The notes: a model not told the origin generated them from the sequence alone. A stretch of 64,000 bases of DNA from Cryptomeria japonica (GCF_030272615.1 NC_081415.1:268757425-268821424), one strand, 5' to 3'. Shown: positions 23,574 through 35,996, numbered from the stretch's first letter. Made by a program: numbers and translations.

Positions 23574-24646
23574 TGTTGCAAATGTCAAGTTGATAGTGTG
23601 TTTCAATGATTGGTATGTCCTCCGCATTTCTGATATGTTACAATTGTAGTCATGAAGTTTTGGTATGTTGTTGGATGTTGCTTTGGGATGTCATTCTTAT
23701 GATTTGGGGCTCTGGAATTTGTGCTCTAAAAATGTATTGAGTGATGATGGTGTTTGACGGTGTATGCAATGCTCCACATTTCTAGTTATGATGATAATAT
23801 TTCAAACTTATGTTATTTTTGTCTTTATCTTTGTTATTTTGATTTGGGACATAATGATGTGCTCCAGAGTCATTGGTTGACATTAAATGTTTTCTTTTAG
23901 CTCTGACGATTGTGGTGTATGGATAACATGTTGTTTTAGTTGATGAAGTGCATTGTGGTTTGGTCCACTTCTCATTCCTTTCCACTGCGTGAATGTGTGT
24001 TTAGTGGAGAGCTGTTTCAAATTGTGTTCCAATAAATTCTTTGGCCGACTTGGGAGACTTCTTATTCAAGATAGTATAAATAAAGGATGATTGTAATGAG
24101 AAATACATAAAAGCAAGTGAATTGAAAAAGAAAATATGTTTCCTATTTATGAGAAATTATGTGAACTTATGGCTGAGTAATGTGGTAGTTTGTTGTTGTT
24201 GTTGGTACCGAAGGCAGTGAGCCAAAGGTTTCTTTTGGCATCGCAACATAGTGGCAATTGTCCTATAGTGATGGATTACTTCTTTTTCCCTCTTCTTTTG
24301 GGCAATGAGCCTTTTTTCTGGTGGTTTTAGCCAGACAGTGAGCCCACCCGTAGTGAGCATTTTGGCAATAAGCCACCCTTTGTAAAAATCATCTTAACTG
24401 ATGTCACCCTAACAAGTATTTTGTACTCGAGAATAAGAATTCTTTGTGGTTTTTCCCTTCTTGGGTTTTCCATGGAAAATCTGATGTTTCATGCATATGT
24501 CTCAAGTGTCCACTCCCTCTTGCTTATATCAGTTTATGGTTGATTAATTAAGTATTAGTTTACCAAATTTTTTTATGTGGAATAAATAAAATATTTCAAT
24601 TGACCACTAATTCAACCCCCCTCTCAGTTGTCTGAGATATTCAACA
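23574..24646 (+). repeat. 3' LTR of the decayed Copia
   Basis: It starts TGTTGCAAATGTC after a purine tract and ends ...GATATTCAACA. Near the end it carries ttcaacccccctctcag (24611-24625), the C-run motif seen in the other Copia LTR ends here. About 1.07 kb long. No matching 5' LTR lies upstream, and no duplication can be assigned. Confidence 0.7.
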
Positions 24647-24991
24647 TGCAAATGCTCAAAAATTGAAGATAGATATGTGATCCACATTTGATCAAGTGTT
24701 GTAGACCATTACCCCAAAGGTGGCCCAGTCAAGGCTACTCATTAAGAAGCTGTATCTAAAGATGACAATGTCTTAACTATTATTGGCATTAGCAACTAAA
24801 GGCAAGGCATCAAAAAGGCAAGTGAGTTTATTGAATGTCATTCAACATATTTGCAGAGTTTTCACATAGAAGCTACTCTTTTAGCAAGAAATAATATATA
24901 TTTTTGTGAAATGATCAAGTTGGACAAAGCTTATGGCTTTCTACAACTTCATGCTCCACCATCTAATGTAGATTGGTAGCCTTTACAATTT

Positions 24992-25196
24992 GCACTCTCA
25001 AAGTTGTAATCCATTTTCTTTCCTATTTCAGCTTATAGTTTTGATGTAGAACCGGAGTTTTGGGCCAATTTTCCCCATAGGCGAGGAACCCCATGCACTG
25101 TCAAAGTTGTAATCCATTTTCTTCCCGATTTCAACTTACAGTTTTGATGCAGAACCAAAGTTTTGGGCCAATTTTCCCCATAGGCGAGGAACCCCA
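24992..25196 (+). repeat. 103-bp tandem duplication
   Basis: Two copies start with tgcactNtcaaagttgtaat at 24992 and 25095. Both contain gttttgggccaattttcccc and ataggcgaggaacccca. Few differences. Confidence 0.85.
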
Positions 25197-25216
25197 TAGA
25201 GTCACCAAATCTACAA

Positions 25217-25483
25217 AATAAATCTACAAGGGGTCCTCAAGCCTCTCCTTTTGCTCTCCCCTTTTATTTTTGAGGTCTCTTTCCTTTTATATTGTTGTGG
25301 AATGTAAATCTTTGTATGCTCACACACCAATCCCATGTGTTGATCGAGGGGAACATTGAGAGGCCCTCAACCTAAGTTTTTCTTAGTAGCACATGAATCC
25401 ACCACATGTCAAAGTGGTACATCAAGTTTTTGCGAGGATGTAATTTCTAAAAGTTGTTTCAAGGAAGCACCACGTGTTGCCAT
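25217..25483 (+). repeat. Right copy of the direct repeat flanking the Copia
   Basis: Matches 20140-20410 (see there). The pair encloses about 4.8 kb that includes the decayed Copia. Confidence 0.75.
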
Positions 25484-26650
25484 CTATTGATTTTGCATAC
25501 ACTATTGATTTTGTTGTGTTGCAAAAAACACAATAGTAAATATTTGTTGTGAATTTGCTATATATATATTTTTTAAGTAGGAAATAAATTTCCAGGAGCG
25601 AGCGGTAAAACATTCCCTTAAAATGGGTTCATAATTAAATTGGTAGGGTGTTCACCATCGTGGCTCAAAATTTAGAACATATAATGTGTAGATTTACTAC
25701 AACCTATAATGTCTAGATTTTTTATTTTTTTTATTTCACTTCTCTTTTTTATGGTTTGTTGTGTTAAAACTATTTTACCCCAATAAAAGTTTGATCTTAC
25801 TAGTGATTTAAACCCTTTGAAATTTTTTTCCTTTAAAGTAATCATTGAGCATAAAAAAGGAATCTCTTATGTCACAAATTAAGGTTCTAATTTGGGCTGC
25901 ATAAAATTTCATTTATAATGTATTGAGTATTACCAATAGATTAAATAAATTCAATATTAAAGTTATACCTAATTTAATTAACCTTTTTACCTAAGGTAAA
26001 TAATTGAAAAGTAAGGTAATTTACTGTTTGTTATAAAGTTTTTACTCATAAATTTATATTGAATAAACATTCAAAACATTTATACAACAAATATATTAAT
26101 GATGAACAAAAACAGTAATGTACACTAATAATTAATAATAAATCATTGATGATAATATTTTGTAGCAATAAAACATTTAGAGCAATGACTATAAACAAAA
26201 TTCAAATTCATTAATACATATGTATATCAAGACAGACTGCTTTCTGACACACATAGGATTAGTTACAAGCCTAGGGTTTCCAAGCAAGGAAGCACACTAG
26301 GAAAACCCTACATGCCTTCACAACATGCAATAAACACAACCTTGACCAGGACACTCTCGAGTGTACATTGTACCCTAAGTTGAACATACACTGTATGCCC
26401 CACTTTTGTGCTTCTTTTCAATTATCCCTTCTCTTCTATTATTCTCTACGTCTCATTCTCTGTTAATTTATGGGTTTTAATAATACCCCAAGGGTGGTTA
26501 CAAAAGTCACACCCTTTCATTATAATAATATTTATTAATTACATTGATTTATATATTCTATGTCGAAGTCTCTTTTCGAGCTCAATCGAGACAACTCGTA
26601 GGGTGTCTCAACTTGGTTTCCAATTAGTTTAGGCATCCCAAAGTGTCATG
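25484..26650. other. Spacer, nothing recognised
   Basis: AT-rich, with no supported gene, repeat or element end. The frame at 26408-26632 has no recognisable motif. Confidence 0.55.
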
Positions 26651-27286
26651 GAGTCAATTTTGACAAGCTTTGGGTGGAGTGAATACGTTTTGAGTTCGCC
26701 TAGTTCCCAACTATTCTTGTAGGCATTATCAAATAGCTCTATCTTATCTCATTTTCTCACATTTTTGCCAAATTCTCTCATCTCGAGCGTTGTGAGGGTG
26801 TTTTGACTTCACCAAGGGGCTCAAGGTGTCCAAGGGTCCAATCTATCAATCTAAGAATATTTGTAGTTCAAATGAATGTATGCCTCAAAGTACATCAGCA
26901 TTAATTTGTTTGACTGAAGGAAACTAACACGCCCAAGAAGACACTTTCATGATTTATGGACCTCAACACGCCACACTAGTACCTTAAAGAGTCAATTTTG
27001 GGAAGATTTGGGTGGAGTGAATATGTTTTGAGTTCACCTAATTCCTACCTAGTCTTGTAGCAATAACTCCATCTTATCTCATTTTCTTACCTTTTTTGCA
27101 AATACTCTCAACTTGAGTGTCATGAGGGTATTTTGACTTCACCAAGGGCCTCAAGGTGTCTAGGGGTCCAATTTGTCCATCTTGAAATATGTGTAGTTCA
27201 GATAAATGTGTGCCTCAAAGTACATCAACATGTGTTTTCTTGATCGAAGTAAACCAATACATGTCCAAGACACTTTCGTGAATTTT
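26651..27286 (+). repeat. 338-bp tandem duplication
   Basis: Copies start with gagtcaattttg at 26651 and 26989. Both contain tttgggtggagtgaata, ttgacttcaccaagggNctc and cctcaaagtacatcaNca, and end in a ctcaacacNNcacactagt block. That closing block also opens the next tandem pair. Confidence 0.85.
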
Positions 27287-27985
27287 GGATCTCAACACAT
27301 CACACTAGTTCTTAAAGCAAGAGCCATGACACCTAAGACCTACTGATGATTGGCCCTATTTGTTAGTTAAAACTTTTCAACTTTTGGAATGGTCTTTTGT
27401 GACCCTAAATACCTCAATGACCATGTCCTAATGTCCTAAGGTTTGTGATACCTTCTCCATGTTCATTGGAAGTTTTATGTATTTAGCCTAATCTTTGTGG
27501 TTCCTTGTATATGTTATGTATGTTCACATTATATTACTTTAAAAAAAACATTTCCATATTTTCTTTGTATATTTAGTATATCCTCTAGGGTTCCTTGGTG
27601 ACCAATCCTTAAAATTGACTAGTAAAATTGTTTAAGCATATTTAGGCATAGCCAAAGTTTTTAAAGCTATGGATCTCAATACATCACGCTAGTTCTTAAA
27701 GCAAGAGCCATGACACCTAAGACCTAATGATTGGCCCTATTTGTTAGTTAAAACTTTGCAACTTCTGGAATACCTTTCCTGTGTTAATTGGAATTTTTAT
27801 GTATTTAGCCTAATCTTTGTGGTTCCTTGTATATGTTATGTATGTTCACACTTAATTACTTTTTAAAAAAATATTTCCATGTTTTCTTTATATATTTGGT
27901 ATATCCTCTAGGGTTCCTTGGCGACCAATCCGTAAAATTGACTAGTAAAATTGTTTAAGTACATTTAGGCATAGCCAAAGTGCTT
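27287..27985 (+). repeat. 384-bp tandem duplication
   Basis: Copies start with ggatctcaaNacatcac at 27287 and 27671 and share gcaagagccatgacacctaa, ggttccttgtatatgttatg and ttaggcatagccaaag. The second copy lacks about 70 bp present in the first after the aactttNcaactt block. No coding potential. Confidence 0.85.
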
Positions 27986-28140
27986 ACAAATGCAAAAAAT
28001 AATCCACAATAATTAAAATATTTTTATTTCTACATTCACAAAAAAATTAATTACATTGTGATTATGCATACCCTTGCAACCCCAATAATTAAAAATAAGT
28101 TAAGAGTACTTTAAATATTTTTATTTCCATCCCTTTTAAT

Positions 28141-28261
28141 GTACACACACATCCACACATAAATACATACATACATACATACATATGTATGTATGTATAT
28201 GTATATGTATGTATAGATATATGTATGCATGTATGTATGTATGTATGTATGTATGTATGTA
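28141..28261 (+). repeat. Tetranucleotide microsatellite with palindromic centre
   Basis: A run of catacata changes to its complement tatgtatg through a central catatg near 28182, forming a nearly perfect inverted repeat of about 35 bp. (tatg)n then continues to the Copia insertion point at 28262. Confidence 0.9.
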
Positions 28262-29774
28262 TGATAGTTCTGATACTTAATATAAGTACAAATCCAATAG
28301 CCAACAAGATGAGAGGGGGGGGGGGGGGTGAATCATACAAACTTAATCTTCCATAAAAACATCAGATTCAACCTTAGTAACATATATATCAGTCATATAA
28401 CCAAAAACTGTCAAACATGCAAACTCAAAAGCATATGAACAATATAAACCTCATAACACCAGATTTAATGTGGAAACCCAAACAGGGAAAAACCACTGTG
28501 GGATTTTGGACCCACTAAGAAATATACTCTTCTAGAGTATGCTCGGTTAAAAGCAAATCATGTTAAAGATTACAAACACATTGCTAGATGTGACCCGGTT
28601 AAGGGATTTTCCTTAGATCTGTTAGGATCTTCACTTTGTTAGAAGTGACCTTGTCAAAGGATTTCAAACACTCAATCAGAATGTCACCTTGCTAGAGGAT
28701 TTACATATAAGACTGTTAAGTCCACTCGGTTAAGAGATTTTCTGTCACTTTCACAAAATAACAATAAAAATCTATCTGCAACTTCACATCTAAAATGCTA
28801 AAGTAGATTCCTATTTGTTCAATACAATCTAGACATAGAACTAATCTTGTATATCTGTTGGGCATCAATACTCTGTTATTCTAATAGGTCTTCAAGCTTC
28901 TGTGCTCGGTAATCACTATGTAGCATCTCTGTGCATACACTTGCCCGCATACCTTGTTTATCAACAGTTTCCTATTTATAAACAATCTTCTAACCGCTTA
29001 ATCTTCTTGATCACATTTCCCATGATCAATCATAGCCATCAGATCTTCAATCTTGTCCAGATTCATTGTATCTTTCGATCTGAAAATGTTTTACCCCACC
29101 TTGGAACTTGCATAATCACCTTGGAACTTGTGTTAGGGTAATGCGGTTCAATCTGAGTTGTAGATCTTCATGCCGACTTTCCATTGCCTTAGATTCATTA
29201 ACAAACTTCTTCCATGGCTTACCAATCATTGATCCACTCCAACTCATCAGCTTCTTTCATTAAATATCACATGTAAACATTTAATGCATTCTGTTATAGC
29301 TCAGTTGTAACTCGGTGAATACTAAACTTCACTCGGTAGACATTCTGCCTTCATTAACCGATAGCGATAACCTTAGGGTTTACCAACTAGGTTCTTTGCT
29401 TGATAACATAGTATAGTATTAACCTTTACATTTTACAACATATGTATGATGTTAAAACAATCTAAACCATCATGATCTCATCATTGTCTGACTCGGTAGT
29501 AGTTGCCCATTGAATAACTTATCCCCTTATTCATCATATTCTTTCCTGTGTCTTTTACCGACTTCTTTATAATCTTCATATCATACTTCTCAAGATATGG
29601 CAACATCATACTGAATTAGAAAATCAATTTCTTGAGATCAATGACAAAATAATAATATCAAGATAGTAAAACATCTTTAATCAGTTATGTCCATAACCGT
29701 CAACAACCTTCTCAATATCCTTATTGAAATGCCAACAATCTTTCATTGTCTGTTATAATGTAATATTGCCAACA
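28262..29774 (-). repeat. 3' LTR of the Copia element
   Basis: 1513 bp. Minus strand starts TGTTGGCAATATTACATT and ends ...CTATCA. It matches 34481-35996 end to end with small indels, such as a longer G-run at 28314-28328. Confidence 0.92.
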
Positions 29775-29790
29775 ATCTCCCCCTTTGGCA
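29775..29790 (-). other. Polypurine tract next to the 3' LTR
   Basis: On the minus strand it reads GCCAAAGGGGGAGAT directly before TGTTGGC. A second similar tract (TTGTCAAAGGGGGAGAAG on the minus strand) lies about 185 bp upstream, near 29961-29978. Multiple tracts are known in Sireviruses. Confidence 0.75.
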
Positions 29791-30236
29791 TTGATGGCAA
29801 AACCAATTGATTTGACCTTTAAAAGATTTAGATTGCCGTGATTCTGAAATGCTTGAAATGCTCTCCCCCATACATTAGACTTCTCTTCTATTTTCAGTCT
29901 TTATTTCAATTCGTAGTCTTCTTTCAGTCTTCTCCCATATATTAGTCTTTTCTCCATTTGGTAGGTCTTCTCCCCCTTTGACAACAATGCCAAAAAGAAA
30001 AGAACTAAAACATAATTTCTTTCTGTAAGAAGTTATTTCCTGCTGTTGTGTATCAACCGAGTCTCGGTCAAAGCATTCGTCTTCAATTCTTGTTTCTTGT
30101 AACATTCTCTGTATTATTAATTCTAGTATTACTTCAAGTACACTTTTAGAAAACATTCTAAAGTGTGTCACTCCAGCATCAACTCCCCAAAAGATATTCA
30201 ATGGAGTCATCGAATTGATGCTGTCACCGAACTCGG

Positions 30237-30770
30237 TCAGTGAGTAGAAGATAGGGGTAGGACCCCTAACTTACTTCTGAGATATTCAAAAGTGTCCTTT
30301 GGTAGTGGCTTGGTGAAGATATTTGCTATTTGCTCCTTTGTGCTAGCATATTCCAACACCACTTTCTTCTCTTGAGCTTCTTCTCTAAGATAATGATATT
30401 TGATAGAGATGTGCTTTGTCTTAGAGTGCATAACATGATTTTTTGAAATATTAATGGCACTAGTATTGTCACAGAATATAGTTATTGGCTCGGTAACTTT
30501 CTCATTTATACCTTCCAACAGTTGTTTGATCCATGCAATGTTGGTACAATTTAGTGCTGCAACAACATATTCAGCTTCGGCTGTTGACTGAGAAACACAT
30601 CCTTGTTTCTTGCTATGCCAACTCACTAGTCTTTCTCCTAAAAAGAAAGCTCCTCCACTTGTGCTTTTCCTATCATCAATGTTGCCTGCCCAATCAGCAT
30701 CAGTATAAACTTTTAAATCAAAATCATTTCCTTTCTGATATACTAAGCCATAATCTTCAGTGCCTTTCAA
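30237..30770 (-). pseudogene. Copia RNase H domain
   Basis: This 177-residue frame holds the Copia RNase H, which removes the RNA strand during cDNA synthesis. Visible are VYTDADWAGNIDDRKSTSGG with the first catalytic Asp, SKKQGCVSQSTAEAEYVVAA with the Glu, and IFCDNTSAINISKNHVMHSK with an Asp. The closing block HISIKYHYLREEA is followed by IFTKPLPKDTFEYLRSKLG. The domain itself looks intact. It is cut off from the RT by a one-base shift in an A-run near 30778-30786. The stop at 30237 is the normal polyprotein end for this family. Confidence 0.92.
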
Positions 30771-31900
30771 GTATCTGAAATTTTTTTGATTGCGATCATG
30801 TGTGTTTCCTTAGGATCTACAGAGAATCTTGCAACAATACCTACTGCATGTGCTATATCTGGCCTGCTGTGAACAACATATTGTAGTTTTCCAATCATAG
30901 ATTGGTAAAGTGTCTCATCAACAGATGCAGATTCATCATTCTTTGATAGTTTAGAGTTGGTAGTCATAGGAGTACTTACTGGTTTTGAATCCTCCATTCC
31001 AAATTTCTTCAAGATTTCCTTTATGTACTTGGATTGGGTAATGAAAATCTCATTTTTCATTTGAAGTATCTGCAAGCCTATAAAATACTTTATCTCACCG
31101 ATTAATGACATCTCAAATTCTTTGCTCATTTAATTTCCAAAGTTCTTGCATAAAGAGTCATTTCCACAAAATATAATATCATCAACAAATATGGCTGAGA
31201 TCAGTATTCCATTTTCATCATTCTTCATGTACATGTTGTTGTTCTCACTTGTCCTTATAAAACTAATCTTAATCAAATAAGAGTGCAATCTCTCATACCA
31301 TGCTCTAGGTGCTTGTTTCAGACCATATAAAGATTTGTTCAATTTACATACCTGATCTTTATTATTGTCTTCAACAAATCCTTCAGGTTGTTCAATGAAA
31401 ACTTCTTCTTCTAATATTCCATTCAGAAATGCAGATTTGACATCCATTTGATATACCTTGAAGTTCTTGAAAGCAGCATATGCCAACAATGTTCTTACTC
31501 CTTCAAGTCTAGCAACAGGTGCAAAAGTCTCACCATAATCAATTCCTTCTTCTTGGGCATAACCTTTGCAAACTAGTCTTGCTTTATTCTGAATGACCTC
31601 ACCTTTTTCAATTAGCTTGTTTCTGAAGATCCACTTTGTACCAATTACATTTTTTCCTTCAGTCTTGGGACCAGTGTCCATGTGTCATTCTTCTTGATTT
31701 GATCAATCTCTTCTTTCATAGCATTTATCCAATCTTCACTATTAAATGCCTCTTTCACTATTCTCGGTTCAAATTCAGATATCAAACATGTGTTCTGTCT
31801 CAGTTTGTTCCTTGTCATCATTGGATCATCCTTATCTCCTATAATCTGACTTGGTGCATGATGTCTTCTGACATACTTGGATAATACAGGCTCGATAGGC
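30767..31900 (-). pseudogene. Copia reverse transcriptase
   Basis: RT blocks in order: [76 protein letters not shown] with a catalytic Asp, [19 protein letters not shown], and [12 protein letters not shown] with the catalytic pair. The SPTEMxx-type end appears as SKPVSTPM. A frameshift lies near 31680 between TLVP and the [11 protein letters not shown] block, and an in-frame TAA at 31130-31132 follows CKNFGN. Both would abolish full-length RT. The motifs themselves are conserved, so the breaks look younger than the family. Confidence 0.9.
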
Positions 31901-32064
31901 TCTGTATGATCTTCTTCATCACTTGGTAACTGGATATTTTTTTCATTTTCTTCAACAGTTATCTCGGTAGGACTTCTCAGTTGCACATAGACAAATTCAT
32001 CATAGTCTTCTGGTTCTTTGGAATTCCCTTCATCATTTCTTTCTGCAAATTCATCAATTTTCAC

Positions 32065-33000
32065 ATTTGCACTTTCTACTATTTTGTTAGATGATTTGAT
32101 CAGACCTTTAAATGCTTTGCTTCTAGAATAATATCCTAGAAATGTTCCTTCTTCACTTTTCTGATCAAACTTGCCATTTCTATCATCTTTATGAACATAG
32201 CATTTACTTCCAAAGATCTTAAAATAACTTACATTAGGTTTCTTGCCATACTAGATTTCATAAGGTGTCTTCAAAGTACCTTTCTTCAATTGAACTCGGT
32301 TCAAGGTGTAAACATCTATGCTTATTGCTTCTCTCCAAAATGTTTGTGGAACCTTCTTCTCAATCATCAGTGTTCTAGCACAATCCACAATAGATCTGTT
32401 TCTTCTTTCAGCTATTCCATTCTGCTGTGGAGTTCTTGGTGCAGAGACTTGTCTTTTTATACTATGATCATTGCAAAATAGGTTGAACTCATCAGATGTG
32501 AACTCTCCTCCTCTATCTGATCTAAGACATTTCAATTGTCTTCCTGTTTCATTTTCAACTCTAGCCTTGTACCATTTAAACATTTGAAAAGCTTATGATT
32601 TTTCTTTTAAAAACATTACTGACATCATCCTTGAATAGTCATCCACAAATAATATGAAATACTTATTACCATAATAACTTTGAACTTTCATAGGACCATA
32701 AAGATCAGTGTGCACAAGATCTAAAATTCCCTTAGAAGTGTAAGACTTACTTGTAAAGCTTGATCTTGTCATCTTACCCATCTGGCATCCTCGACACATA
32801 ACATTCTCAGGTTTTTCAAAACTTGGTAGACCTCTTACTCAGTGCTTCTTACTTATTTTGATCAAATGATCAAAATTAACATGACAAAACCTTTTATGCC
32901 ATAACCAAGTATCATCAATCTTTGCATGCAAACACTTATTGTGAGTTGAGTCAAGGTGAAATGCATTGCCTTTTGTTTGTGTCCTAGTAGCAGTTAACTT
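32065..33000 (-). pseudogene. Copia integrase with zinc-binding N-terminus
   Basis: An HHCC start is visible as DTWLWHKRFCHVNF, then NVMCRGCQMGKM. The core has LVHTDLYGPM, FVDDYSRM, LRSDRGGEFTS and PQQNGIAERRNRSI, giving the D, D, E catalytic set. The C-terminal part reads VSYFKIFGSKCYVH and GTFLGYYSRSKAFK. In-frame stops lie at 32590-32592 (TAA) and 32251-32253 (TAG where a Trp codon is expected before YGKKP). The region 32800-33000 is frameshifted relative to PR. Integrase would join the cDNA to host DNA; this copy could not be made whole. Confidence 0.9.
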
Positions 33001-33032
33001 TCCTTTCTTGCATGAACTTTGACAATTCCTTT

Positions 33033-34418
33033 CTAAAATTCTATTCGGTAACCTGTGTTGTTTAGTTGTGCTACACTCAACAAATTGTATTTCAAACCTT
33101 CAACCCAATAAACATCATTGCATCTTGCATTATCAAGAAGTGTTATGGATCCTTTACCTCTTACTGGACATGGTGTATCATTACCAAATCTAACATAGCC
33201 TCCATCATAATCTTCTAACATAACAAACTTGTGTTTATCTCCTGTCATATGATGTGAGCATCCACTATCTATAATCCAAGAATCATTAGTGTTTATGTGA
33301 GATATTAAGGAATTTTCTTCATACCTTTCTTCATCTGAGCCATCCTTGATAGCCACATAAACAACTTCCTCTGTATCAGTCTCATCTGATTTATCATCGT
33401 TAGATTCCTCATCAGCAATTAAGCATGTCTTTCTATCTCTTCTTCTAAAGTCTCGGTGTCCTCTGTAATGGTTATCTTTCTGTTTGTCATCTCGGTAATC
33501 TCTCTTTTCAGTACAATCTTTGTCATGATAGTTAGAAGCCATATGTCCAATCTTATCACAATTGAAACATTTCAAAGGTAGTTTTCCTTTATACTTACCT
33601 TTGCCTCTCGGTAACCTTTTGGCCAACAGTGCTTCAAACTCTCCTTGCTTTCTGATTTCTTCATACAGTTTGTGTACCTCCTCCATGTTCTTCCGAAATC
33701 TTTCACTTACTCCACTGTGATCTCCTTCAGAGTACTTATACTTTCTTTCATTGTAATCATTAGATTCATTCAAATGAAAATAACTAAATGTAGATTCAAC
33801 TTTATTTACCAATGACCCACTGTTATCAAAATTACTTAACTCAAAAGCATGTAGCTTACCAATAGTAGCATCCAAGGAAACTGATATATTAGGTACAGAC
33901 CTTAATTCATTGATTGCAAAGACTCAAATTGCATAGGCAAGTAGAAGGGTTCTTAACAACTTACTTGCTACATCCTTTTCTTCAATAGTTCCTCCTGCTC
34001 CTTTGATTTGATTTACAATCTCCTTTAGTCTAGTACCGCACTGAGTTATGTTCTCACCTTCATTCATCCTCATAGATTCAAGTTGTCCTCTTAAACTATC
34101 TACTTTTGCTCTTTGAACATGTTCATCTCCTCCATATACAGATATGAGCTTATTCCACATTGCCTTTGCATTAGTACATCCTTCTAGATCATTAAACTCT
34201 GAATCGGTCAATGCAGATGTTATTTCAATCATTGCTTGAATTTGTTCTTGCTTTGCCTTTATCTCTTCCATAGTCAATGGATAGGTGCTCGGTGCAACAA
34301 AATCATTCTCCAGATAGTATATAGCACATTCTCCAACTCCTGATAGATGTAGCTTCATTCTTTTCTGCCATGTAGAGAAACTTGACTTATTCAGCTTAGG
34401 TGCATCCCTCTTATACAT
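33033..34418 (-). pseudogene. Copia Gag and protease
   Basis: Gag begins near 34418 (MYKRDAPKLNKSSFSTWQKR) and contains the AMWNKLISVYGG and NEGENITQ blocks of the UBN2 type. An in-frame TGA at 33924-33926 splits it; context suggests an original CGA. Past it come CFNCDKIGHMASNY, a zinc knuckle whose last Cys is replaced by Tyr, a long charged linker, and the protease site WIIDSGCSHHMTGD with the catalytic DSG. A TAG at 33033 ends the frame in the GYRIEF region, where the family continues into integrase. Confidence 0.9.
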
Positions 34419-34466
34419 CTTTGGATCTTTATCAAGTGCCTTTAAACTTTCCTTTCAAAGTCCAAA

Positions 34467-34478
34467 GCTCTGATACCA
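34467..34478 (-). other. Primer-binding site, initiator tRNA-Met
   Basis: Minus strand TGGTATCAGAGC, 2 nt after the 5' LTR end at 34481. Exact plant Copia consensus. Confidence 0.95.
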
Positions 34479-34480
34479 AT

Positions 34481-35996
34481 TGATAGTCTGATACTTAATA
34501 TAAGTACAAATCCAATAGCCAACAAGATGAGAGGGGGAGGGGGGTGGTAAATCATACAAACTTAATCATCCATAAAAACATCAGATTCAACCTCGGTAAC
34601 ATATATATCAGTCATATAACCAAAAACTGTCAAACATGCAAACTTAAAAGCATATGAACAATATAAACCTCATAACACCGGATTTAACGTGGAAACCCAA
34701 ATAGGAAAAAACCATTGTGGGATTTCGGACCCACTAAGAAATAGACTCTTCTAGAGTATGCTCGGTTAAAAGAAAATCATGTTAAAGATTACAAACACAT
34801 TGCTAGATGTGACTCGGTTAAGGGATTTCCCTCAGATCTGTTAGGATCTTCACTTTGTTAGAAGTGACCTTGTCAAAGGATTTCAAACACTCAATTAGAA
34901 TGTCACCATGCTGGAGGATTTACATATAAGACTATTAAGTCCACTCAGTTAAGAGATTTTCTGTCACTTTCACAAAATAACAATAGTAAAAATCTATTTG
35001 CAAGTTCACATCTAAAATGCTAAAGCAGATTCCTATTTGTTCAATACAATCTAGACATAGAACTAATCTTGTCTATCTGTTGGACATCAATGCTCTGTTA
35101 TTCTAATAGGTCTTCAAGCTTCTGTGCTTGGTAATCACTATGTAGCATCTTTGTACATACACTTTCCCACATACCTTGTTTATCAACAGTTTCCTATTTA
35201 TAAACAATCTTCTAACCGCTTAATCTTCTTGATCACATTTCACATGATCAATCATAGCCATTAGATCTTCAATCTTGTCCAAATTCATTGTATCTTTCAA
35301 TCTGAAAATGTTTTACCCCACCTTGGAACTTGCATATTCACCTTGGAACTTGTGTTAGGGTAATGCGGTTCAATCTGAGCTGTAGATCTTCCTGCCGACT
35401 TTCCATTGCCTTAGATTCATTAACAAACTTCTTCCACGGCTTACCAATCATTGATCCGCTCCAACTCATCAACTTCTTTCATTAAATATCACATGTAAAC
35501 ATTTAATGCATTCTGTTATAGCTTGGTTGTAACTCGGTGAATACTAAACTTCACTCGGTAGACATTTTGCCTTCATTAACCGATAGCGATAACCTTAGGG
35601 TTTACCAACTAGGTTCTTTGCTTGATAACATAGTATAGTATTAACCTTTACATTTTACAACATATGTATGATGTTAAAACAATCTAAAACATCATGATCT
35701 CATCATTGTCTGACTCGATAGTAGTTGCCCATTGAATAACTTATCCCCTTATTCATCATATTCTTTCCCACGTCTTTTACCGACTTCTTTATAATCTTCA
35801 TATCATACTTCTCAAGATAAGGCAACATCATACTAAATTAGAAAATCAATTTCTTGACATCAATGACAAAATAATAATATCAAGATAGTAAAACATCTTT
35901 AATCAGTTATGTCCATAATCATCAACAACCTTCTCAATATCCTTATTGAAATGTCAACAATCTTTCATTGTCTGTTATAATGTAATATTGCCAACA
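34481..35996 (-). repeat. 5' LTR of the Copia element
   Basis: 1516 bp, partner of 28262-29774, TG...CA ends on both strands. Near the 3' terminus on the minus strand it carries the C-run motif (34529-34553). Confidence 0.92.

Larger units (their letters stand above)
28262..35996 (-). mobile_element. Nearly complete Copia LTR retrotransposon, coding frame broken
   Basis: Minus-strand order: 5' LTR (34481-35996), tRNA-Met primer site, Gag-PR, integrase, RT, RNase H, purine tracts, 3' LTR (28262-29774). INT before RT identifies Copia. Flanks are atgta (28257-28261) and atata (35997-36001), a 4-of-5 match in microsatellite sequence. In the first 390 bp or so I count roughly 15-20 differences between the LTRs, mostly transitions, so the insertion is not very recent. 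The long LTRs, large size and extra purine tract upstream of the 3' LTR fit the Sirevirus group, but I do not claim the clade. Confidence 0.9.

Noticed and set aside
28166-28200. CRISPR-like or telomere-like repeat array
   Set aside because: It is a simple tetranucleotide repeat and its inverse; no spacers, no telomere unit.
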